Shown: positions 38,825 to 50,100 of the stretch, in pieces | Layout of the letters: every line of letters starts with the position of its first letter | How positions within the stretch are numbered: position 1 is the first letter of the stretch | Source: Nymphaea colorata | Taxonomy: Eukaryota > Streptophyta > Magnoliopsida > Nymphaeales > Nymphaeaceae | Assembly: GCF_008831285.2 (NCBI RefSeq) | Contig: NC_045145.1 | Span: 15,312,802 to 15,376,801, forward strand | Length of the DNA stretch: 64,000 bases | Direction: 5' to 3' | Translations under genes and position numbers: made by a program | Notes under the pieces: model-generated | What the model was told of the DNA's origin: nothing | Databases searched by the model: none | Seen by the model: the letters and a program-made list of their open reading frames with translations, nothing else

Positions 38825-41530
38825 CACTTCAAGCGATAAAATATAACATATTCGGTGCATATTACCCGTTCAAAAGCAATAGTGCTTTTTGGGGAAATAT
38901 AACAAACGCACGTACATGCTTTAACTAACGGAGGATAGTGGTCAGTGTCATTGAGATGCAAATGCGGAAGGGGCCGAAACGACCACAATCCGAATAACAG
39001 CAGATACGTGGTCCATGCTTAATAAAATCAACCTATATATATATACAGCAGCAACATCCCGTCAGTTTGCCTGATACAGTAATAAAATAATAGCTAAAGG
39101 TAATTGTTATTTTAAGTTAATTGGTGGTTTCTCCTTCTTAATAGGAAGAAAAAGGCCTTCTAATAAAGTCTAGGCATCTAAACTAATAAGGAGTGGGGCT
39201 TGGGCCTGCTTGACACCCCAAACCTAGGCTTCGATCCGACTCAACATTTAAAACTTGAGCTTTGGTTTGATTAAATTAATATATATATAGTTATATAAAA
39301 TAATATGTAAATATAATTAAATATTATAATTATATATAAAAATCAATAAAAATATATACTAAAAAAATTATGAGACCCAACTGGGCTTAGTCGGGCCGGC
39401 CCGATAACATATCGAACTGGCCCGGTGCCTTTTTTTCGAGTCAAGCAGAGGTACTCAACCCAACGTCAAGCCTTACTTCTAAAACTACATCTAGCGGACA
39501 TCAACCTATATATATCTTTCCTCCACTTATTTTTTTCATTGATTTTCTGGGATCCTTCCTTATGATGCTATGCAAACGCATAGCTAGCTAGCCGAACCAG
39601 CGGCTAGAAATAAAGCAAGGGGAAAGGTACTCCCCATTAAAAATTACACCTCTATCTATCGAAGCTTAATGTAATCAAAATCACGGCACATGGACCGAGT
39701 AAGATTTGTCGACAACGATCGGGAACATTTGGAATCACCAACCCCACAAATTGGCCCCTTCCTTTTAAATTATTCAAAACCGAGTCATTGCACTGAAAAG
39801 AATGCACGCGAAAAAAAAAATAAAAAAAATCGAAATTTTCTCTCGACCATACTCATCATTTAGCCTATTTGCTTGAGTTCTGTAGCCTGTACGGAAGCAT
39901 GTGTTATGGCCCAAACATGGGATTAGTGTGTTTGAAAAGACAAAAATACCCTTTACTAAGCATGTTGAAAAATGATTGTTTATTGACAAGGACAAAATGC
40001 AAATAAATAAACGTTTTTTTGTTGTTATCATTTTGTACGACAAGGTGGCTGCGAGGGTTATCGAACCGAACATTTGCTGTATTAAAGGCTTTTTGTTATT
40101 ATCATTTTGTCTTTCCGACACACTCTCTATCAAAACTCAAACCGCATCATTTTTACACCTCAGTGAACATATGCATATGTATCAAACGGATTTAAGGGGC
40201 ATTTTACCTATTTTTAAAAAAATATATATATATTAAAAATTTATATTTTTTGGCTTTCAATCTTATATTTTTATAGAGGTCAGCCACTTGGTCAAAAAAT
40301 GTGTACGGTGGTGCATATAACCAGCTTCAATCAATCAACGCAAGCCGCTTGCTGAGGGCTACCTAATAAGCAAAAAAATGGTGGTTGACGTGGATTTCAG
40401 CGGGAACCAAATGCTAATGCAAACGTTGAGCACTGCCCACAACTACAAATTAACAATTAAGAAAGCAAGATACGTAAACTTGTTAGAGAAATTGGTGAAA
40501 GGTTTCAACGAGAAGTTTGGCAGACAAGTGGATGGACACGAAGCATCAGCCCCACGTAATTTAGCATGAACTACGGCACTTATGCCGAAATCTTTGGCAT
40601 ATGCTTTGAAAAAGATCAAGCATCTTGGTGACCAATTAAACATTTAAAAAGCGCTCCTACTTGTTTTCGGTCGTTCTCTCGAGAAGAAGAATAAGAAGTG
40701 GTGCTTACCCCAGCGGAGCGAAAGAGATCGACCATAATTAAGCTTTTCGTGGTCCACATATAGAATGTCATTTTGCATTGGTTAAACTACGAATATTGTT
40801 TTCCATAAAATAGTTACAACATTTTTTTTCAGGAGTTCTTTTATAAAATTGTTTTTCTCAAAAATATTAAGAAAATTTCAACAACTTTTTAAAAATTATG
40901 AAAATGCTCAATTTTTTTTTAAAAATAAAAATTACGAAGAAATGAAGAGAATTTGATTTTGACAATATTTTCAAAATCTCGCAATTTATTTGTCTTTTTT
41001 TGCTTTATTTGATTCTTTCGTAATCATCTCAAGATTTTTAAAAAGCTTCTCATATCTGTGGCAGGTTGTATCTGGTAAAAGATGTTTTGTCTTTTTTTTT
41101 TTTTTTTAACGCTTATCTCACTTACTTACAATGTATTTAACTGTTCTGAATTCAATGAGTGTGACGCGTGTTCAACTTCCATGCAATTTTTCACCGGACA
41201 GCCGGCTGATCTGCCAACGCATTGCAAGTGGCTTCTCTTATATGTTTGTGAGGCAGATTGAAACCACCTGCTGATGCGGATTTGAAAAACGAACTTCTCC
41301 GATCCTTTCTTTTTAAATGAATGGAAATCGAATCTGTCGCACATCCGTTTGCGTCATTAGTTAATATGGGTACTATGAGTCACATATTTTTTTTTATTGT
41401 TTAGAAATATTTAAAGTTTTATTTTAACTATTAAATACATTTTATTAATTTTTAAATGAACATAATAATATATTTTCACTGATTGATTGAATTGCTTGAC
41501 CCACCGATTCAATGTTAGTGTACGGCGCGC
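38825..41530. repeat. Segmental tandem duplication, copy A
   Basis: Shares an ordered series of near-identical words with copy B at about 42070-44245: GGATAGTGGTC.G.GTCATT, TAGCTAAAGGTAATTGTTAT, GTAAACTTGTTAGAGAAAT, GCATCAGCCCC.CGTAATTT, CCGAAATCTTTGG.ATATGC, GGATTTGAAAAACGAA.TTC, and CTACGAGTCACATATT-like sequence. Non-coding on both strands as far as I can see. Copy A carries an extra block of about 300 bp at 39180-39490. Confidence 0.8.
39180..39490 (-). mobile_element. GC-ended, AT-cored dispersed element, copy 2, inserted in copy A
   Basis: Reverse-complement relative of the block at 16968-17325. The shared sequence of copies A and B is interrupted here in A only: common sequence (GTTAATTGGTGGTTT) precedes it and common sequence (TCTTTCC...CATTTATTTTTT-like then GGATCC/AGATCC) follows. 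This implies insertion after the duplication. Confidence 0.5.
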
Positions 41531-42069
41531 TACGTCAGAATCAATAATAGCATAGTCACATGGTGATGGGTGTGGGAGTTTTACAATGTTTGTTTATTTT
41601 ACAGATACATTTTATTGTATATATATATATATATATATAACTGCTCTTAAAAGCATTAAAGTTATTGAATTAATGCTTATTTCAGCCAAAATTTGCGGCT
41701 CCCTGGATTAGGCAATGGCTGCTTGGATAGCTTTGGAATACTATGAAAGGTTAGAGAAGAAATTAACTGGGAGACCGCAGATAATAGCGTGGATTTTTTG
41801 CTGCATCATATTCAATTGATGGCTTTCAAAAAACAGAAAAGTAAATGAAATAGAGATCTTTAACATTTGTTAATGTGAGCCTAACAGGACATTGAGAGAC
41901 CATATGCTAGAGAAGAAACATATGAATCAATTATATGTGAATGGAAGAATTCTGCTCTGGGGTCAGCGTAGCACCTGGGAGAACAGGGAACAGTATGCTG
42001 CTGCTGATATATATATATATATACACACACAAAACAACAACAACAAAAAGAACAACAAACCATTCAATG

Positions 42070-42291
42070 TGATTCAAGCTATTATAAATATAATATATTC
42101 GAAGCATGTTATCCGTTCAAATACCATATATGCTTTTAAGGAAATATAACAAACTAACCAAGGATAGTGGTCGGAGTCATTAATATAGGGCTATATCAGC
42201 CGATATGCAGTACTGATAGCTAATGGGGAAGGCACCCAAACGACCCCTTTTAAATATAAGCTGATATGTGGTCCATGCTTAATTAAATCAA

Positions 42292-42373
<82 letters not shown>

Positions 42374-44245
42374 TCAGCAGCAGCAATATGGCGTCAGTTT
42401 GCCTGATGTGTTAATAAAATCATAGCTAAAGGTAATTGTTATTTTAAGTTAATTGGTGGTTTTTCGGTATTAATATATGAAACGCCTATTGAGCCCAGGC
42501 ATTCGGCTTTCTCCTACTGTCTTTCCATTTATTTTTTAAGATCCTTTTTTACAATGGTACTGCATAGCAGATGCTCGTGTCCCTAAGTAGATGCAATTCT
42601 ACACTCTAAAAAGCAAGAGAAAAAGGAGGAGCTTTACGTAATCACGTCAAGTTTTTAGACAAAAAACAAAAAAAAGGCAAAGCGAGTCCCCACTGAGAAT
42701 AACACTTCCATCGAGGCTTAATATAATCAATATCATGGCTCATGGATCAAGCAAGTTTTTTTCTCGAGAGAGAGAGCGTCCAGAATCAGTATCCGAGGGA
42801 TGCACGTAAAAAAAAAAATGCAAATTATTCACCAAATCATTGCCTTTTTCTCTTAAAATGGTCGTTGTCAACAGGAGCTGCTGAGCTTTATAGACCATAC
42901 GAAAGGCAAGCTAGTTATGTATCAGGGAAAAAACATGGATAGTGTGTTTGAGTGGACAAAAAGTATCATCCTTCAAACACGGTTTTGAAGATGGTCACTT
43001 CCGAGGACAAAATGGGAATACTAAACTTTTTCGCATTAACATATATCACACTAGACTGACTGTAGACACACACATATATCATAGATGCATAAATATCAAC
43101 GGGATTTTGGGGGCATTTTAACTATGTAAAGAAATTGATATTTTAGGAAATTCAAAAAAATTCGCTTCCACTTTGATCATTTTGCACCCTGGTAAACAAC
43201 AAATGATGTAGAAGGTTGGCTGAACCCCACGACTACAAATTAACAGAGCAAGATAAGTAAACTTGTTAGAGAAATGCATGAAAATTTTACAGATGGCGGC
43301 CATTGCTATGAGATGATGTGCGCCTTTGGAGTTTTTAAGCAATTTAGATACCTACAAAAAAAAAGTATGGCAGACAAATGGATTGACATGAGGCATCAGC
43401 CCCCACGTAATTTAGCATAAACTACGTCACTTGTGTGCCGAAATCTTTGGAATATGCTTTGAGAAAATCAAGCATCTTGATGAACTACTAAAAATTTAAA
43501 AAAAAAAGAGCAATGCATACCGCCGCGGTGTAGAGATTGACCAAAATTCGTGGGTCCGCCGGCGTTATGTCATTTTACGGTCGTTGTTACGAATATTGTT
43601 TTCGAGAAAATGGTAACAATTTTTTTTTTCGGGTATTCTCGAAAAAAAAAATGAGTCTTTAAAAATGTTTAAAAAATGAAAATAATAAAAAAAACTTAAC
43701 AAAAATTAAGAACTATAGAGTGTCGGGAAAAAATCGCAATGGAATGAAGAGATTTTCATTTTGGCAATATTGTATTGAATCAAATAAGAGTGTTTTGCTT
43801 TTCTTCTTTTATCTCAATTCCAATGCATTTAACTATTCTGAATCTTATACGCGCGACCCGTGTTGTAATTTCACCTGGTAACTGGCTAGCCGGCTGCCGG
43901 CCGGAGGTGGGATATAATGGAAGAAGAAGGGCCGGCCCACATCTGCGAGCGCCTTGTTAGTGGCTTCTCATATATTTGTGACGCACATTCAAACCCCATG
44001 CTGATCCGGATTTGAAAAACGAAGTTCTCCGATATGAATAAAGTTGGCGTCTTTTGAAAACGATGAGTTTGAATCGAATCTGTCGCAGACCCATTGGTTC
44101 ATCGGTTAATGTGGGTACTACGAGTCACATATTATTCTTTTATTGTTTTAAAATATTTGAAATTTTTATTTTAACTATTAAGTATAGTATATTTTTACGG
44201 ATTCACTGAATTACTGACACAGCCTATTCAATCCTAGTGTACGGT
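42070..44245. repeat. Segmental tandem duplication, copy B
   Basis: Partner of copy A, in the same orientation, starting about 540 bp after A ends. The copies have diverged visibly by substitutions and indels. B has gained a (TA)n(TTTA)n tract at 42293-42375 where A has only a short ATATAT run at about 39036. Confidence 0.8.
42293..42375. repeat. (TA)n(TTTA)n compound microsatellite
   Basis: About 14 TA units followed by about 12 ATTT/TTTA units, inside segmental copy B. Confidence 0.95.
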
Positions 44246-44690
44246 CGATCCATTGAGGAGTGGAGCTTAAGTTCAGTCAGCTCGAGCTTGGCTCGACTAA
44301 CGAAACCTTGAGCTCGACTCGGCTTGAGTTTGTAAATAGCTTGACCAAAGCAACTTGAACTCGACTCAGCAGTTATGTATTGAGCTCTACTCAATTAAGG
44401 CTCGACCAACTCATTTGAATAGAATTGATATTCATCATTATGTGTTGAGCTCAAGCTCAACTCGATTAAGGCTCGACAAACTCAAAAACTCGTTTGAATA
44501 TATCGATTTGATTAAGGCTCAAGCTCAACTCGACAGTTACGTGTTGAGTTCGAACTCAACTCGATTATTTGATCGAGTCGACTCATGAACTCGAGTTTGA
44601 CTCGTTAAGCAAATGACTTTGCTTGAAATCATTCACGAGCTAAGCTTTAACGAGTTGAGCCCAATAGCTCGACTTGTTGTTCACCCTTAT
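44240..44690. repeat. GCTCGA-rich degenerate repeat block
   Basis: About 450 bp of imperfect iterations of GAGCTCGACTC, GCTCGACTAA and ACTCGA, often with short self-complementary words. Same vocabulary as 14530-14830. Adjoins the end of segmental copy B. Confidence 0.55.
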
Positions 44691-45930
44691 TTGGTGGCGA
44701 CTTGCATGGGTTTAATTCAATCTTCGAGCTTTACAAAACTGAGAAAGGTTAGAGAGAATATATTTGCGTGGATTTCTTTGCTGCATCATACACTAAACTG
44801 GAGTGGAATCAAAGTCTGCGGTTTCAGTTTCTAAATTTTAAAAACAAAATACCTCGTTTGTCCCACCTAGGGCCTCTTCTAGTTTCTGAAGAAACCTACA
44901 GTGTTCAAATTAACCGGACCTTGTGGTTGGAAGATTGCAGTCCAACAGCATCAAAACCTGGTTTTCATCCAAATTTTGGATAAGGAGGCACTACCAATGA
45001 TGAAGCTTTGTTTGAAAGTGAGGCGTGAATGCAAGTCTAAACTCACATTCTTGAATTAAGTTGAACTTGAAAAGGACTAAATCTGACCTGAAATCGCCCA
45101 CCGTTTTGCCAAGTTTGACTAAATTTGAGCCAGTACTCAATGCCAAGTTTGCTTTTTTGTCTAAATTTTTTTTAAAAAATATGACCACCCAAGTTTTTAG
45201 ATGAATTTTCTAAAGACGCAAGTAAAAGAAAATAATAATTTTATATAAAATAATGAGAATACCCCCTACAAAGTACCACCCCTCCCTTGGGTGAAGAAAG
45301 ATATTTCCGTTATCAGAAACATAACAAAAAACCATCATTTATCTTCCTTTTGCCAATCACGCATGTGGTAGCGTTTGGATAACATCCTAAAAAAAAAAGT
45401 GGTTTTTGTAAAAGATCAGGTCTTGATAAAAATTAGTTTTAGTCCTTATTCTGAGTTTGCGCTTAGAAAGATATACTGATATTGTTATTTCGTTAATGTT
45501 AAAGGAATGTATTATGGAAGCCTTTGACATAAACCGGATGTGACGTTGATTCTTTGATATCTTAAGCAACGATACCTTGGCATATTCATAATGTATACCA
45601 TCTGGCTCCGTCTATCATTGGCTGTTCAAACGCCTCCCTCCCCTTTTAAAGCCACAGGTGGCCGTACTTATCATGTCCCAAATTTTCAACCATTCACTGA
45701 ACACGGAGAAATTGAAGCAATCCTTCCCCATCATGGACCATATGATATGATATATAATATTAGTTATTAGCGTGACGACAATTGAACAATTGGAAAAAAA
45801 CATAAAAAAAAAGATAGTTACAGCAGAAAAATGGATGGCAAATTAGTCGATTCAATCGGCGTTGAAGAAATAGGAATGGGCCGGCCGGCCCCATAATGTA
45901 TCGGGCCGGTTCAGTACTTACGACTATAAG
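44690..45930. other. Intergenic, nothing recognised
   Basis: AT-rich sequence with short open frames only (for example 44768-44983 plus and 45615-45803 minus). A GGGCCGGCCGGCCCC run at about 45878-45893 followed by ATAATGTATCGGGCCGG resembles part of the element at 39180-39490. No gene found. Confidence 0.5.
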
Positions 45931-45944
45931 GTAAATGACAAACA

Positions 45945-46095
45945 CCTTTACGGCCTGCTTCCGTCTGTTTACGGCCTGCTTCCGTCTGTTTTACGTTGCC
46001 AAAACTGTAAATGACAATCACCTTTACGGCCTACAGTACTTACGGCCTGCTTCCGTCTGTTTTACGTTGCCAAAACTTAAAATGACAATCACCTT
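45945..46095. repeat. Short nested tandem repeats
   Basis: ACGGCCTGCTTCCGTCTGTTT-like units (about 20 bp) occur three times, and TTTTACGTTGCCAAAACT plus AATGACAATCACCTTTA recur around them. The block ends about 75 bp beyond the donor of the SAL1-like exon, inside what should be its first intron. Confidence 0.85.
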
Positions 46096-46169
46096 TAGCT
46101 TAAAATGACCATTTATAGCAAAGAAGAAACAAAAAACCAATTTGGAGATCGGAAGAGAAAAAGTGAGAC

Positions 46170-46415
46170 CTTGCAGAGTTGCGCAGCGAGGGAAGCGGCC
46201 TTCTTCGCGACGGAGAGCTCCTTCTCGTACGCCATGGCGAAAATGGAGGCCCTGCTCCTCGTCCGGAGCTTCTGCTTCTTCGAGAGAAAGAAGTCGAGAT
46301 CAGGATTCGGGAAAGGGAGGACAGACCGGCTTAGGTGGTGATGGCGGGAAGAGAACTGGAGGCGAAAGGAGGAGGCGCTACGGGTTGGTGGAGCGTAAGG
46401 CGGCAGGACAGCCAT
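46170..46415 (-). CDS. SAL1: SAL1-like 3'(2'),5'-bisphosphate nucleotidase, first exon only
   Basis: SAL1-type enzymes hydrolyse 3'-phosphoadenosine 5'-phosphate in chloroplasts and mitochondria and shape stress retrograde signalling. The exon encodes 82 residues: a Ser/Arg-rich, acid-poor leader of about 60 residues that looks like a transit peptide (many Ser, Arg and His), then MAYEKELSVAKKAASLAAQ and LCK, the conserved start of the plant SAL1 core. A phase-0 donor follows (AAG|GTCTCA). I searched the minus strand leftwards to the channel gene at 36.6 kb and did not find later exons such as the VTVADYGSQ or DPIDGTKGF segments. Either a very long intron holds exons I missed, or this is an orphan or captured exon. 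The exon itself is undamaged. Confidence 0.6.
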
Positions 46416-47182
46416 TTGTCACAGAGACTTATACATACAAATGTAACTATTTATCATGTCGGATAATATCATGAAGCCTTCTGTCTTGATAATCAGTCAC
46501 TAGTTCGAGTAACATGAGTATCAAACCCTTCAGGTCAATGGAGGAAAGCAATGTATTAGTCGACATGTAGTAGAGCAATGGAAGGGAGAGAGTCTCAACT
46601 CAGATCTCTGATAATGGTAGGATGAAATGCTCCTCACTCACCAATCTCAGTTTTGTTCCCACCTACCCTTGTAAACTAAAATTAATGCAAATACTCAAGT
46701 ATAAGATTAAACAAGGTTTGATCATTGTCAAAAATAACGTAATGGCAAAGTTTTTCTCTAAAATAATACAACAAATTGGTTTTTCGAAAAAAAAGTTCAG
46801 TAAATTTTAAGAAAAGTTAAAAAAAAACGTAAAAAATGTGAAAATAAAGTTCTGGCAACTAAAAAATATCAAACAAAGCGAAAATACATAAAACCGACCA
46901 GTGGTGACTGAGATGAGAGAGAGAGAGTGGCACAGTATCCGTCACTTGTTAGGCTGAACCATTTCCAACTCTTCTGCTGTTCCATCATAACTCTCTCTCT
47001 CTCTCACTCTCTTCCTCCGCCGTTTTCCCACCATCCATTGCAGCCTGTCATCTATGTGTCTCTCTCTTTACTTGTTTCGCCTTTTTCTCTCCCCAGCATT
47101 TTTCTTCAGCAAGCACTTGGTATATCATATATCCTTAGTGGGGAAGAGTTGAATCCCTGCTACATCGTTCCCTGGTTGTGGG
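46416..47182. promoter_or_regulatory. Shared 5' region between divergent SAL1-like exon and F-box-type gene
   Basis: The two first exons point away from each other with about 770 bp between start codons. The right end (about 46990-47100) is a CT-rich stretch of the kind common in plant 5' UTRs. No clear TATA box was identified. Confidence 0.4.
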
Positions 47183-50100
47183 ATGGGGAGGATGCCGACG
47201 CCGATGCCGCGAGGTGATGATCATGGTGATTCGGCTGTGGAGTCGGGGGAGATGCAGACTCACTTCTGTGAAGAATGCAGGTAAGACAAGCGTCATTTCT
47301 TCAAGATCATGACAAATGTTTCTGCTAAGCTACTCGTTAGCAACTCTTTCTCTCTCTCTTCTCTCTTACCTTTTGCAAAAATCCTGCCATACCCATTTTA
47401 CAATTTGTTTTCTGTTTGAAGAGCTACAAAGTAACCTTAATAGTTTATGCAATGCTCATGGCATATTTTTTCTCTGGATTGGAGTGTTGATTGGGTAGGG
47501 GAGGTCGTGTTTGGCCTACAGAATGTATCTATTATGGTCTGGATATTTAATCTTCAAATAGATTCTTGATTTGCCGAATGTGCTGGTTGAGTACAAGTTT
47601 CATTCTCCTTTAGCAACTGCCACTTTCTTGTTTGGGACTAAAAAGCAATTGCACGCTGCAGCTGCTTGTACCTTCTGATCACTAGTTTGCAAATTTTCTC
47701 TCTACTTATTTGGCTTGGTATGTTTATCGGCCGAGATGTAAGCTTGGTTTCGCCTAACAGTGACTAAACAAGACCGGGTGGTCTTGGCTTCTCTGTGGTT
47801 GTGTCGAAGGAGTTTTCTTGTAACCCTTTTCTCGTGGACGTCTCTTTGGGGAAATGACAGATCATGCTTCGATAGAGGAGTATTCTTTTTTTTTGTTTTT
47901 GTTTCTTAGGGGGAGCACCGAGCATGCATTCCTGTGGTACTAGAACTAGATTTGGTTAGTAAAGAACTTCTGAAGTTGCTGTTATACATTTTTTCCGAAG
48001 CTTTCAAAGAGAAACGGGTACCTGAACCCTCTCGAGAGCAGTGGTACAAGTAAAACCAACCTTCTAGATGCACCTTGCTAATTTTGTAATCTTTAGCTTT
48101 GGCTTGCGCAAAAATGAGACTCTTCAAGCCCCGGTCCACCCAACTTTTTGGTCTAGATGCGTAAATGCCTAAATATGTTCTAAGAGTTCAGTCTCTTAAT
48201 TTCTTCGTGATGTTATGACTTAACCATGTGATCCATCACTAATTTAGAATTTCTTAAAAATGTGTCTGAACGTTTTGTTAGGCCAAGGCACTCTCCCTTC
48301 ATATTGACTAGTCTCTAGTTTAAAAACCCTTGCATGCACTCCTTTTACTTGGAATGTGCTTTGCCTTGTCCTTGTGGTAGAAAACCCCCCCTTTTGAACT
48401 CATGACAGCCCATCACTTGTCTGACATTCACAAGTTGGCTTACCAGATGAGTGGAACCCTTGTGAACAATAGTTTGGAATTTCACCATGTATATAAGCAA
48501 CTCAAGCATGTTACTTTTTCCTATTTTCTTTAGTTAATTTTTTTTCTTAGGAATGTGCTTTTGTAATTGAGCTTATACATGATAGACAGTGGTCGGTGCG
48601 ATTGCTAGTTGTGAGACCATCACAAAAACTAGTCTTCCCAGGGGCTGCAGTGAGGAGAAACGACCTCACACTTAGTGCATTCTCAGATGAATTCTGCAGA
48701 TCCTTTCCTGAACGAGTGAAATATTTACATATTTTTGTGGTTTGGTCTTTAAGTTGTTCCACTACACATTTACTACCTTGTAGATCGTGCATATCTCATG
48801 CATGTCAAATAAGCTGATTCTGCATCAGCCGTAAAGTGTTTTGGTATGACTTCTGAAACCTGATTTTGATTATAAGCAGGCTCCAAATGTTTGCTATTTC
48901 ATCACTTGTCTGATATTCACAAGTTGGCTTACCATATGAGTGGAGCCCTTGTGAGCAAGGGCTTGGAATTTCACCCTGTATGTAAGCAACTCAAACTGGT
49001 TACTTTTTCCTATTTTCTTTAGTTATTTTTTTTTTCTTAAAAAGGTGCTTTTGTTATTGAGCTCATACATGATAGATAGTGGTCAGTGCGATTGCTAGTT
49101 GTGAGACCATCACAAAAACTAGTCTACCCAAGGGCTGCAGTGAGGAGAAACGACCTCACACTTAGTGCATTCTCAGATGAATTCTGCAGATCCTTTCCTG
49201 AAAGAGTGAAATATTTACATATTTCTGTGGTTTGGTCTCTAAGTTGTTTCACTACACATTTACTACCATGTAGATCGTGCATATCTCATGCATGTCAAAT
49301 AAGCTGATTCTGCATCAGCCGTAAAGTGTTTTGGTATGGCTTCTGAAACCTGATTTTGACTATAAGTAGACTCCAAATGTTTGCTATTTCATCACTTGTC
49401 TGATATTCACAAGTTGGCTTACCATATGAGTGGAGCCCTTGTGAGCAATAGTTTGGAATTTCACCATGTATGTAAGCAACTCAAACTGGTTACTTTTTCC
49501 TATTTTCTTTAGTTAATTTTTTTTTCTTAGGAATGTGCTTTTGTTATAGAGCTCATACATGATAGATAGTGGTTGGTGCGATTGCTAGTTGTGAGACCAT
49601 CACAAAAACTAGTCTTTCCAGAGGCTGCAGTGAGGAGAAACGACCTCACACTTAGTGCATTCTCAGATGAATTTTGCAGATCCTTTCCTGAACGAGTGAA
49701 ATTTTTACATATTTCTGTGGTTTGGTCTCTAAGTTGTTTCACTACACATTTACTACCATGTAGATCGTGCATATCTCATGCATGTCAAATAAGCTGATTC
49801 TGCATAAGCCGTAAAGTGTTTTGGTATGGCTTCCGAAACCTGATTTTGACTATAAGCAGGCTCCAAATGTTTGCTATTTCATCACTTGTCTGATATTCAC
49901 AAGTTGGCTTACCAGATGAGTGAAGCCCTTGTGAGCAATAGTTTGAAATTTCACCCTATATATAAGCAATTCAAACTGGTTACTTTTTCCTATTTTCTTT
50001 AGTTAATTTTTTTTTTCTTAGGAATGTGCTTTTGTTATTGAGCTCATACATGATAGAGAACGGTTGGTGCGATTGCTAGTTGTGAGACCATCACAAAAAC

